From Coptodactyla brooksi (lineage: Eukaryota > Arthropoda > Insecta > Coleoptera > Scarabaeidae): a DNA stretch of 30,426 nucleotides. Shown piece after piece: positions 20,691 to 29,558 of the stretch. Position 1 is the first letter of the stretch; every line of letters starts with the position of its first letter. The notes under the pieces were generated by a model. The model made no database searches, was not told the DNA's origin, and was given only the letters and a program-made list of their open reading frames with translations. Position numbers and translations under genes: made by a program. The stretch is from the NCBI GenBank assembly GCA_033557675.1, contig JAWQRM010000109.1, positions 1 through 30,426 of the forward strand, given 5' to 3'.

Positions 20691-21406
20691 CAAATTGTGT
20701 TCAGTTACCAAAAACAGCTTCGAAATCGTAGTTTCTCACAGGTGGTGAACATAATGGTATCTTACAGAGTTTGTTGCAATGCAAAAAAGATTATAAGTAG
20801 GTACAAAGTGCTATTAATACTATTAGCGCTAATATTGGAGTAACTCATTTGATTGTATCTAAAATTTGCCACATGACGAACAGGTAATATAGTGAAGATA
20901 AAATATGTGTGGATGTTTCTTCAATGAACAGAAGAAATTTGAAGAAAGCGTAAAAACTATTCCGAAAAGTTTGCCGAAACTTGCACTTTTTAGAACATGC
21001 AAAGAACATGCAAAAGTAACCCATTATAATAAAGGCATTGCTATAGCACCCATAGCAAGACCTGATTATGACTCGTATCGAAACTAATTTGTTGATGGAA
21101 AAATTGGCCTTTCGTCTATCAAAAGGCAACAAACGAAGTTCAAAAAACAAAACTAAAAGAACATTGATAATCAAAACTGTCGAGTTCACTACTGTAGCAG
21201 TATTCTCGAAAATCAAAAAAATAATTCTTGAAAATATAATACCAGCAATCAGGCCCAAATTTCCAGTTAATTATAAGCATATTCCTGCGATAATGATGAA
21301 GACTTTGTGACAGTAGCGTCTAGAGATGGTTGGTTTATTCAGTATAAATCCTAACCAGCAACCAAATATTTTAGTGTATTGGATATTCGCTTTCTAACTC
21401 TATTCA

Positions 21407-21546
21407 ATTGAAGAATTGATCGAATACGTCCAAAATGTGTACACTGAGATAAAAGCAGAAACCCTGTTGAAAAATGTTTTCCTAACATTGCAGAACCTGT
21501 TGCGTTAACGGAGGGAGAAAGTTCTGATGAAGATTCCTCATATTAA
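21407..21546 (+). pseudogene. C-terminal tail of a DNA transposase, possibly pogo-like
   Basis: Frame one reads IEELIEYVQNVYTEIKAETL and frame two continues PNIAEPVALTEGESSDEDSS with a final Y and a TAA. An amphipathic helix followed by an acidic Ser/Asp/Glu tail is a common end of pogo/Tigger and related transposases. The link to that family is an inference from this pattern alone. Upstream, AINTISANIGVTHLIVSKIC (about 20808-20867) might be a helix-turn-helix trace, and MEKLAFRLSKGNKRSSKNKT (about 21098) a basic linker, but I could not tie them together. The 137-codon minus-strand frame at 20845-21258 is regarded as a shadow. Confidence 0.3.
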
Positions 21547-21559
21547 TGAGGCAAAACTT

Positions 21560-22540
21560 TGCCTTGAAGGTCGGCTACAAACTGCTTTAACCTGTTTACA
21601 AGAAGGTTTAGGGAAAGTCAAATCTTTAATCAATTAAAACTTAATTTAAGATACGTGCACTATTAACTAAGTTGTAAGTTTCATAAATAAAATCCTAATG
21701 TAAATTGTAAATGTATACCATATTTTCGGACAAGAATCAATTCCAAATGTGTAACATGTTCCCGGATAGAGGGAATATTAGTTTTGTTTTAAATTAATTT
21801 ATGTAATAATAAATAAATTAAAACAATTGTTGCAAAATTAAATGCAGTCCTAGTATTTTTACAGAACGAATAAGTAAGTATTCTGGACGAACCAGGTCTG
21901 TAGTCATTAATACTTAACACAATAGTGTTTTAATTACATTAATTAGACTATTTAATTACTTTGACACGCATTTGTTAACTATCATAAAAATGGACACTAG
22001 GTATTTAATAATTAAGTGCACCATGGAAGTTTCATATTTTTATTTGTTAAATGTACAGGTATTTGTTACAACAAATGCATTTTGTTCATATAATCAACAT
22101 TTTGTGTTTCATAAACAAAACATCCAAGGCACCAAACTTCCATCCTATATTTTACAAATTCTGCCTCTTAAAAACAGTTCCTATACGCTACGAAATGGGT
22201 TACACCTGACCCCTTAATCCGAACTAAGTAATCCTATGTTCCCGTTAAAATTACATGTGTATTATTTTTCGTGTATTTTTGTTTGTGTGTGTATGTTTAA
22301 CCTATAGGCCACCTACGTCAATCTTGATAAATTACATATTTTACACAGTTATTTGATTGCAGGTCGCACAATGTTTCTATCGTTCACGGTTTGCTCTCTG
22401 TACATTACAATAAAAAGAAACGTTTCCGTTATTTTATTTCCACAATACTTTCATCACTCTTGCTTACAACCTATATCCTTCGAATTACTTATATAAATTT
22501 ATATGCCATATTTTTGCTGTAAGATCAAGCAGATTGGTAA
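21560..22540. other. AT-rich stretch, no gene recognised
   Basis: There is an 81-codon plus-strand frame at 21972-22217 with no motif. Nothing else stands out. Confidence 0.45.
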
Positions 22541-22549
22541 CACGAAGAT

Positions 22550-22700
22550 GAAAGACTTAGTGTCTTAGAGGTAAGCAAGGGAATCCTGATTTCTCTCATT
22601 TAAGTGCCATTAAAAGAATAAATAATCTTCAATCTCAGACAACACAGTGTCTTGTGGTCTCTAGTTAGAAAATTGTTTTGTTTCATTTGTGACTGGACGA
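22550..22700 (+). repeat. SINE-like dispersed repeat, copy with body (second)
   Basis: This is the direct match to 9596-9708 (ATTAAAAGAATAAATAAT, CAGACAACACAGTG, AATTGTTTTGTTTCATTTGTG). Just upstream, TTAGAGGTAAGCA and GGGAATCCTG could be eroded A-box and B-box remnants of the tRNA-derived head. Confidence 0.5.
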
Positions 22701-23396
22701 AACAGTACCTTTTTTGGTGATAGACTATATTATCAGAACTTCAACCACAATCAGATAAATATTAATAAGATACAGATTGATGAAGAAAAAAAATTTTGTA
22801 GAAATAACAAGGCTCACTTAAAAATGTAGTTCTTCGCTTGTGATTCATCTTTTGATTTTCAGTGTTCCACAATTTATTTATATTTGAAATTGTGGTTTGG
22901 GCCTTTTATATAATCTACGTATTAAAACAGGCCAATCTTGATCTGGTTCTGCCATACTTAAATACTACTGCTTTTCAGTTATTTTGAATTTTTTCCATCA
23001 CTAAAATCAAAATATTACTCTATCAATGGATACTATGGTTACCTATACTTATTTCTAGTAATTGGTAGATTCCCATTGACTCTTTTTCGCATTAATCCAT
23101 AATGTCTAATGGTTACTTTGTTTGTAAATACAAAACAGGTCAAATAAGCAGTTTCTTAAAGGAAGAAAAAAATCTAGTGTACCACGTCGAGAAAAGGAGT
23201 TTATTTATTTATTTTAGTAATTTAGTAATAAAATTATTGGAAAATATTTCGGTCTTACATACGAAATAGTTCTGAGACTGTGAGAGCTGTGACCTAATAT
23301 GGTTTCATTGTTCATGATTATAAAAACATGTTTTCAAAAAAGCATTTATATATTGGAGTTGATAAACACCTTAACCACATCAAGATTGTTTAAAAT

Positions 23397-23450
23397 CTCA
23401 CTCTCGACATATGTTTCGGTTTATCTAATAAACCTTCGTCAGGAGAACTT
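23397..23450 (-). ncRNA. Type I hammerhead ribozyme (HHR-3, complete core)
   Basis: In minus-strand order: helix I strand GTTCTC (23448-23443), core CTGACGA (23442-23436), one extra A (23435), stem II GGTTTAT-TAG-ATAAACC with seven perfect pairs, GAAA (23417-23414), and helix III ACA/TGT closed by a 2-nt TA loop. The cleavage trinucleotide GTC ends at 23406, then GAGAGT pairs with GTTCTC through four Watson-Crick pairs and G-T wobbles. All conserved core bases are present. The stem sequences differ from HHR-1, so this is a separate lineage with the same architecture, including the extra base after A9. It directly borders the tandem array at 23455. Confidence 0.75.
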
Positions 23451-23454
23451 TTCA

Positions 23455-24245
23455 TAATTTGAAACTGTTTTCGAATATACAGAGTATTCGGTTTATTCTA
23501 AAAACTATCCAACTTCAGATTTTTAAATGGAACACCCTGTATATTATTACATTTTTGTCCTTATAAGATTTAATGACCACTTTAATCATTATATATTAAT
23601 TGGAAATTGTACCGTTTGGGCGTTATTTCGTATTTTTGAAAAAACATGACAGCAGTGAATGCAGAATTTTGCTTAGAACTGTTATTGTTCTTTTTAGAAT
23701 AAAATGTTTCAAGTAAAAGTTGCATTATATCAAACTCTTTACAATTTGAAAATATTTTGAAATATACAGGGTGTTCGATTTATTCTAAAAACCACTGAAG
23801 ATTTTTAAAGGGAACACCCTGTATATTGTTCTATTTTTTAAGCTCTTATAAGATTTAAGGGTCACCTTAATTTTGAATATACTAATATTTTAAATATATA
23901 TTATTACTATATAAATATTATACGTTAGCTTCAAGTCGTGCCGTTTGGGTGTTATTTCACATTTTTGAAAAAGATGCCAGGTAAGAATGTAAAATTTTGT
24001 TTAGAACTGTTGCTCTTTTTGATTGGAAAATATTTTTCAAATAAAAGTTGCAGTGCATCGAACTCTATTTTTGAATATACAGGGTGTTTGGTTTATTTTA
24101 AAAATTACCCAAATTCAGATTTTGGAACAGTCAAGCCTAGGTTTAAAATATTTCTTCAATATTTTCTGAAACACATTACGAAATCGTCATAATTGAAATA
24201 GGGTCAAGGTAAGATAAAGTCATGTGAAATGTACACATCAACTAG
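23455..24245 (+). repeat. Three-unit tandem array with ACAGGGTGTTC palindromic motif (copy 2, inverted)
   Basis: This is the reverse-complement counterpart of 11112-11990. Mini-palindromes lie at 23476-23543 (68 bp) and 23763-23825 (63 bp), each bounded by TATACAGGGTGTTC-type inverted ends, and a third, one-sided copy starts at 24076. The spacing of left ends is 287 and 313 bp. The 84-codon frame at 23938-24192 is repeat sequence; its resemblance to the frame at 11168-11404 only reflects the shared repeat. Confidence 0.8.
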
Positions 24246-24488
24246 TTTGTAATAACAAAGCAAAATGTGCGGTAAATGCTGTTTTTCATACTCCATGTTT
24301 CATAAGACAAAAAGAAAACAATTTCACAAAACCGAACAAAATATTTTCACACATAAACCTTGTAATGTCAGCAATGTCAGAATGTATTATTATGCATATA
24401 CGGCTTAGAGTAAAGTTGGCTGGTTAAAATACAATTAACGTCTCTGAAGTGAAAAAAAAAACGAAATTACTTTCCGAACAGCTCAATA
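24246..24488 (-). mobile_element. Mellifera-type mariner end fragment, copy D
   Basis: The segment matches the 5' part of copies A-C in reverse: GCAAAATG..GCTGTTTTTCAT near the start codon, TTTCATAAGACA, CGAACAAAATATTTTCACAC, and the terminal repeat ACGAAATTACTTTCCGAACA. Only the first ~240 bp of the element (end plus first codons) remain. It is cut exactly where the tandem array ends, which suggests the breakpoint is shared. Confidence 0.8.
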
Positions 24489-24489
24489 A

Positions 24490-25140
24490 CATACGCTGAA
24501 TTTAACGTATAAAGAGAGATATCTGATGGTATCTGCTGCTTGATGGTATCTGCTGACGTAATAATTCAATCCGCCACCGAAAAATATCCCCACCTGTATG
24601 CATGTAATAAATAATAAAATCTATCTACCGTACATTCATATTCAAGAACAACACGTGTTTCTCGAACGCATTGAACATTCTTGAACGCACTAAACGTAGT
24701 TACCATTATTAATTATCTGTATGGAACATCCACAGCACTACCCACACTGGACTCTATTATTGTTACATGCTGTTTAAAATTAACCATTAGACATGTGTCT
24801 CATTACTTACTTTGGAATCTAGAGAGCTTTTAGTTATGTGACACTTATTTACTTAGACAAATGAAGATGGATACCTAAAGATAATTTTCTACGCATACTA
24901 ACAGAATGTCCTCACCATGAAAGCATTAAGTAACAACTTCCTGCAGGCTGCGCACAGAGACTCGGCTTCAATCTCTAGAAAGACAAGAATATATTTACAA
25001 ATAGTTATGGTTTGTCATTTTAAATTGGTTATTTTGTGACTTCTATATGGAGGTAACACATCGCAATGGTAGCTGCTTCCAAAAAATAATAAGTTCGCAC
25101 TTCTCAACCGGGTATTACTGGCAGTATTTCCCGATGTTAC
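24490..25140. other. Intergenic, no recognised features
   Basis: There is a small direct repeat of ATGGTATCTGCTG near 24525-24555. Otherwise I see neither coding motifs nor repeats. Confidence 0.45.
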
Positions 25141-25145
25141 TAAAA

Positions 25146-25640
25146 TTAACAGCAAGAAAATAACTGGTAAAAATGGAGTTTAGTTATTTTAAACATGACT
25201 ACGTCAAAAAGAAGAAAGAGTAACAATAATATGATGATGGACATTCTTGGCATGGATTTTATGAGATATTGATAGGTGGTATGAGGAATTTGAGACCGTA
25301 TCCGATGAACTGCACTTTCCAATTTCTTAAGATTTGATGGTACTGGATCCAGCTGCACGATGCCCCATTCTATCGCATCCCACAGATTCTCAATTGGATT
25401 GAGATCTTTGTTATGCTCTTCGAACCATCTGAGGACAATACCAGCTTTATGACAGGGAGCATTGTTCTGCTGAAAGTATCCATCCCTGGCACGGTATACC
25501 ATTAAAATAAGTACCTGAACTGCGATAACATATAAATACCCTTGGGTATTCAGGCGTTGTTCCACAGGCATCAAAGGATCCATACAGTGCCAAGAAAACA
25601 TCTCTCAAACCATAATATTGCCTGCACCAGCTTGAAGTTA
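25146..25640 (-). pseudogene. Tc1-type transposase, C-terminal half with internal deletion
   Basis: The minus-strand frame from about 25640 reads QAGAGNIMV, a stop where Trp is expected, then EMFSWHCMDPLMPVEQRLNT and QGYLYVIAVQV, then RARDGYFQQNNAPCHKAGIV and LRWFEEHNK. It then jumps straight to DLNPIENLWDAIEWGIVQLD and NLKKLESAVHRI, ending YQYLIKSMPRM. The family is Tc1 (DD34E). QQNNAPCH carries Asn where the second catalytic Asp normally stands (QQDNAPCH). The block between WFEEHNK and DLNPIENLWD, including the usual WPPQSP, is deleted in frame; the Glu of NPIENLWD is kept. The hydrophobic tail after SMPRM is out of family. There is no terminal repeat that I can identify. Confidence 0.88.
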
Positions 25641-25918
25641 CGGCCGATCGGCTTATAACTGTCAAGTGGTTGTAATAAGTTGGTTATTTGTCACTAAGGA
25701 TTCCAAGTGTATCTTCACACAAACTGGAATGGTACGACCTGATAAATATGAAAAGCTTTTTAACGTGCTTTAAACTGGACTAATCATAAGAAGAAACTGC
25801 AATTTTTAAATGTTAATAAAAAAGTATCATCTGAAAATATACATATTTTCTAAATGGTCAATAAACCTATGAATACGAGATGCTATCCAAAGTATCCAAG
25901 AATTTCATTGTTCTGGGG

Positions 25919-26095
25919 TTCTACTATGAGGTTTTGAGGCGGCTGAGAAAAAATGTTCTGCGCAAATGGCCAGAATTCATTAAAAGAAAAACTTGTTGGT
26001 GCACCATGACAATGCATCCGCGCACACCTCGCTCGATGTAAGGGAATTCATGACCAAAAACAACTTTGAAGGTGACGGAGGACATTAGGACGTAA
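25919..26095 (+). pseudogene. Mariner transposase fragment around the second catalytic Asp
   Basis: From 25919 the frame reads FYYEVLRRLRKNVLRKWPEF and IKRKT. After a one-base shift it continues LLVHHDNASAHTSLDVREFM then TKNNF. YYEVLRRL, the basic linker and HHDNA.AHTSL.VREF are the mariner block with the second catalytic Asp, here intact. The sequence differs from both the mellifera-type copies and the 1394-1920 remnant, so it represents a third mariner lineage. It ends near 26095 with no third Asp block. Confidence 0.85.
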
Positions 26096-26228
26096 GTTTA
26101 GTTTTCTGATTTTTACAATAGAATTTTCAGATATTTTTAGTAGTATCTCGTATGCATTCTCATTATATAAATACATTTTAGAATTATAGCTCTACACAAA
26201 TGCTGAAAAGCTTTCATTCCCACTGTTT

Positions 26229-26278
26229 CATCGCTTCTGATGATGCTACCTTGGTTAGTGAAACGTGCGCCGAGCAGG
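26229..26278 (+). ncRNA. Hammerhead ribozyme, decayed (HHR-2)
   Basis: The order is helix I strand GCTT (26233-26236), CTGATGA (26237-26243), extra T (26244), stem II GCTACC-TTG-GTTAGT with one mismatch and one wobble, GAAA (26260-26263), then CG-TG-CG closing, and GCC where HHR-1 has GTC. GAGC follows and pairs with GCTT including one wobble. The sequence is very close to HHR-1 over about 45 bp and is clearly the same family. The base at position 16.1 is C instead of T, which breaks the pair with A15.1 at the cleavage site, so self-cleavage is probably lost. The inverted arms of the 10.2-kb element are absent here. Confidence 0.7.
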
Positions 26279-26340
26279 TATTTTTTACTTTTAATTTAGT
26301 GATGCAAATTGTTTAACATTTAAGAATGTCTGTTTAACGG

Positions 26341-26399
26341 TTAACCCATTCACTGCCGCCGACCTTGCTGATCGGTGTCGCCAGCAGCGAATGGGTTAT
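26341..26399. mobile_element. 51-bp palindrome bounded by TTAA/TTAT (piggyBac-end-like miniature)
   Basis: CCCATTCACTGC at 26345 faces GCAGCGAATGGG ending at 26395, with further inner pairing (CGCCGA/TCGGTG). It is flanked by TTAA on the left and TTAT on the right. TTAA target sites and ends beginning CCC are hallmarks of piggyBac-type elements. The GC-rich, nearly fully self-complementary unit is far shorter than usual and may be a minimal foldback derivative. Confidence 0.5.
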
Positions 26400-27160
26400 G
26401 TGCCAGGTAAATGTACCCGACCCTCACGTTCACTAAAATGCATGCCGCCTTTATAGAGTATTTCATCAAAAACACGACCAAAAGTCTACTTAATAAAATG
26501 ACACATATGCAGGTAAAGCTTCTTACGTGTGGAAGTTTAATACCTACAGGTGGTAGGGCCATAAGCTTTCTTTTTACCGGAGATCCCGCTTAGCAACTTG
26601 ATCAGTAGAAACTTCAATAAATTGCATTTCGATTTTTGTTATTCAGTGTTCTACGTAGTGGATTACTCGGGTGGGTTCCCTTCCTTTTTCTGTACACTTC
26701 ACATCTTTTCTCTGTTGTAAACCTATGCGCACGTCTGATGTCAGTTGCACCTTATGCATGTGTCCAATCCTTCCTCTCTCCCCTCTCCTTTTTAATGTTA
26801 CTTGTACAGGAAGTACATATAAAAGTTGATTTTTGACCTACAGGAAAATTTAGCATAGGAGACACTGCAAAACGAATAAACCACCGAAATTATGTATTTT
26901 GTAAAAGGGCATGACTAGAGCCTTCATAAAATATAGGGCTCAAATCTAGGAACATTAAATTATGTTAAACTGAAATAGTAATCTGCTGAACTTTTGTGAA
27001 CTTTTTAATAAGTTAAGTTAATAAGAGGGATTATCTCAAAAATTTTCATATCAGCGATTCTTATTCACGAGATCAACGCAAAGAACTAAAAATTAGGACA
27101 TCAAACCTAAAGTATGAATTTACAAGACGATGGTCAGACGCACACAAGAGAGATGAATTG
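26400..27160. other. Less AT-rich stretch without recognised gene
   Basis: The segment from 26480 to 26830 is closer to balanced base composition and has a pyrimidine-rich run near 26765-26795 (TTCCTCTCTCCCCTCTCC). Short overlapping frames on both strands have no family motif. It could be part of an unknown element or a noncoding conserved region; I see nothing specific. Confidence 0.35.
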
Positions 27161-27162
27161 TG

Positions 27163-27180
27163 TAGGTTAGGTTAGGTTTA
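27163..27180 (+). repeat. Short telomere-type TTAGG run
   Basis: TAGGTTAGGTTAGGTTTA holds about three units of the insect telomere repeat (TTAGG)n. It lies about 65 bp from the end of the retroelement protein remnant below. Such short internal runs are common in insects that use TTAGG telomeres. Confidence 0.6.
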
Positions 27181-27243
27181 AACGTGAGTGTGCTTATACA
27201 GCCCTCCATTATGACCAACGATCTATTGTGGCTCACACCTATA

Positions 27244-27850
27244 TTATATCACAACTTCCAATCCTGCTGTTCGTAGAAAACTGAATATATCTGGAGGTGA
27301 TACCTTACCAAGGTCAGCTAGGCTTAGGTGGATGTGTCTGAAGACCTGGAACCTTATTGTTCCAAATGCTGGATAGGCACATAGCACATGATTTGCCGGG
27401 CTATCGTCTGGTATGTAAGCAACACAAATGTTGGGTTTAGGAAGATTAATCCCCCTAACTAACCTGAGGATTTCTTCAGGCCATGGTTTGAGTTTAGCAA
27501 CTGTCTCCTCCAACCAGTCCACCCCAGTCTTATCGGCGACGGTTACCTGGAGCTATCCAGGCCGATAGGTATAGCTCTACAAATGCACCTGTGGTCTGTC
27601 GTCCTCTAATTCGTCCACGGTAGTCATTATGGTCCCATGGGGTCCTTGCGGAAATCTCACTTACATGTAAGGAAGGATTAGTTGGAGTAGGACTGTCCCC
27701 AGTCTCTAACAGTAGCTCATTTTTCGTGCTAGCGGGAAGTTCTGTCCCCTCCACCATGCTCTTCCCCGACAGTGGAGACCGACTGCGGTCCAGCCCCAGA
27801 TTCGGAAGTGTATGATCACATTCGAAACCTTTACACCCCCCTGTACATGA
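27244..27850 (-). pseudogene. DUF4780-type retroelement-associated protein remnant
   Basis: On the minus strand a frame upstream of 27757 reads LGLDRSRSPLSGKSMVEGTE, then LLLETGDSPTPTNP, SARTPWDHNDYRGRIRGRQT and AFVELYLSAWIAP. A single extra base then shifts the frame, and from about 27535 it continues VADKTGVDWLEETVAKLKPW, then ILRLVRGINLPKPNICVAYI and PDDSPANHV, to a stop at 27244. The pattern (Ser/Pro-rich N terminus, then W..E.V..L.PW....L..V.G..LP.P....YIPD) is that of the DUF4780 domain, found in insects mostly beside retroelement sequences. The last ~35 residues look shifted from the family. The GC-rich composition contrasts with the neighbours and suggests relatively recent insertion. 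The plus-strand frame at 27772-27957 is probably a shadow. The family name is from memory. Confidence 0.6.
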
Positions 27851-27989
27851 CCGGGATCGCTGACATCACCAAATCGAACATGTGTTCCGCCGACTGGTTT
27901 CCGCTCTGCCGACAGGTTCACAAATCACGGCTAGGGATAATTTTTAACGTTCGTTAAAAGTCCAACCCCGTGCAATAATTTATGTTGTA

Positions 27990-28030
27990 CAGGAGTATAA
28001 TTCGACACTAGCCGTCAAATTATACTCCTG
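27990..28030. repeat. 17-bp inverted repeat CAGGAGTATAATTCGAC
   Basis: The arms 27990-28006 and 28014-28030 are complementary with one mismatch, with a 7-nt spacer ACTAGCC. It lies upstream of the DUF4780 remnant and could be a structured 5' element or a small foldback. An 8-bp GC-rich hairpin (GTCGCTCC/GGAGCGAC, 28086-28112) follows shortly after. Confidence 0.75.
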
Positions 28031-28317
28031 AAGTACATTAAACGTGCAGGTAAGACCCAGTCTACAATCACTGTAACGCTCCACTGTCGCTCCTGTTTAA
28101 ACGCGGAGCGACAACACGTACGTGTGTATCGAACGTGCCTTTGAGCTCGATGGCTTATTTAGGGAAAAGAATGAACGTTGACTAAAACGTATTTTTGACG
28201 AGCAATGAAATCTTTTGAAAAGTTGAGCGTTCGAAGTATAAGTATAGACATTTGCGTATGCTACCCAGAAGAAATTACGAGAATCCACAAAAGCTGATGC
28301 TTCATCAAATGTTCTAA

Positions 28318-28557
28318 ACGACATTACTTAATCTCCTAAAACAGCGCAAAATTATCCAAAAGCAGAATGAGATTGTTACTACAAATGATAAAAAATTATT
28401 CCCATGTTACAATTTACAGCAAAAATCCAAAAAAGAGTGTTATTCTTCTCTCGACACCTACGCAGTGACAGAAACTTTAACGGAAGCAAATCTACAAGGC
28501 TTGTTACATCATGCTACGAAACGATTAGTCATTTACTTACAAGAGATAAAGCGCTAA
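28318..28557 (+). pseudogene. Open 79-codon frame, unrecognised, lacking a start
   Basis: The frame is open from just after a TAA at 28315 to a TAA at 28555. It reads TLLNLLKQRKIIQKQNEIVT, then KKLFPCYNLQQKSKKECYSS, LDTYAVTETLTEANLQGLLH and HATKRLVIYLQEIKR. The composition (mixed charged residues, amphipathic helices) looks more protein-like than most frames here. Upstream, KADASSNVLNDIT is in another frame and may be a shifted continuation. There is no family match from memory and no splice context that I trust. The 64-codon frame with ATG at 28404 is the out-of-frame alternative. Confidence 0.3.
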
Positions 28558-28897
28558 ATAAAAATGAGTGTAGTTCATTCTATTTAATACTGAAATGAGG
28601 ACGTGATGGGTCCTAATAAGCCAAAAATATACCCAAATATAAACAAACATTTAAATATAATCCTGATTATATGCAAATGTATTTCAAAGTTAAACTGCGC
28701 TCAAGGCGTTAAAAAAGAAACACTAGAAATGATGAAGTATCAAGATGATACTTCAGATGGAGACCAATTGCATGAAGCTTCGTGACCAGAATTTTCGGAA
28801 GAGAACCAATTCTAAAAAGTAACAGTGAATTACTGTCAAAAACTAATTCTGGTCGAAATACTATCATGACCTTTTTGAAGTAGTATTCTAAATATCT

Positions 28898-28945
28898 GGG
28901 CTACTGATGACGACTGCTTAGCAGGTGAAATATGTATATGGTGTT
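28898..28945 (+). ncRNA. Hammerhead-like motif (HHR-4)
   Basis: The order is helix I strand GCTA (28900-28903), CTGATGA (28904-28910), extra C (28911), stem II GACTGC-TTA-GCAGGT with four strong pairs, one wobble and one mismatch, GAAA (28927-28930), and helix III ATA/TAT around a 2-nt TG loop. Cleavage triplet ATA (A17 at 28938) follows, then TGGT, which pairs with GCTA using two wobbles. It keeps all core bases and the same plan as HHR-1 and HHR-3 but has weaker stems. A at position 17 is allowed in hammerheads. Confidence 0.55.
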
Positions 28946-29324
28946 TAATAATATTAATACAAGTTATAGAAATGGACCTTTCCGTATAGCTATACAAAAT
29001 TGTAACACTTGCAGATATTTGCATAATTTTGTATTAAAAATCTAAATGGACATATTATTCTTTCAAAGGGAGCTAAATGTATTTTAAAATATAAAATTTA
29101 AAATGTTATATCATTTAAAGTTTATTGGAATACAACAATAATTTTGACGCTTTTATAATTCAAACATTCCTTGTTGAAAAAGAAATATTCACTGGTCACA
29201 TAAAAATCTTTTTAAAACTACTCGACTTTTGAGTAAGCTTTTTTTTAGTTATTATTTCTGTGGGTAAATGAAACCAATAATTTGTTACGCACACACACAG
29301 ATATATGTATATTAGTTAATTACT

Positions 29325-29421
29325 TTTTATTAGACAAGAAAATAATTGACCTCTGCGCAGGATTCGAATCTGCGATCTCTGCGTTTATGCCAGATGCATC
29401 TACCCCTAAGCTATGCGATGA
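29325..29421 (-). repeat. tRNA-derived SINE head (copy 3)
   Basis: On the minus strand an A-box-like TAGCTTAGGGG (29413-29403) and a B box GATTCGAATCC (29370-29360) are spaced as in a tRNA. GCAG A TTCGAAT C CTGC forms the T-arm except for one mismatch. The D stem and acceptor stem do not pair, so a functional tRNA is unlikely. The tail GGTCAATTATTTTCTTG is shared with copies 1 and 2. Confidence 0.6.
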
Positions 29422-29558
29422 TCCACCCGCATTTAAATTATTTAATTATTATAGAAAGTTATTTAAAAGTACAATTATGGAAACGATAGCTCAATATACA
29501 TATAAAGTTTATTATTTATTAGTGTAAAGATTAGAGTAAGAAGGACGTCAAATTATGA

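Noticed and set aside
20845..21258. 137-codon minus-strand open frame with hydrophobic stretches
   Set aside because: The hydrophobic residues come from T-rich complement of A-rich sequence. The plus strand over the same span has shorter but more charged frames, and neither strand gives a clear family pattern.
26636..26836. Hydrophobic 66-codon frame resembling a small membrane protein
   Set aside because: Its hydrophobicity comes from a pyrimidine-rich run. There is no start context, splice signal or conserved motif to support it.
27772..27957. 61-codon plus-strand frame in GC-rich DNA
   Set aside because: The minus strand across the same region continues into the DUF4780-type protein, so the plus frame is more likely a shadow.
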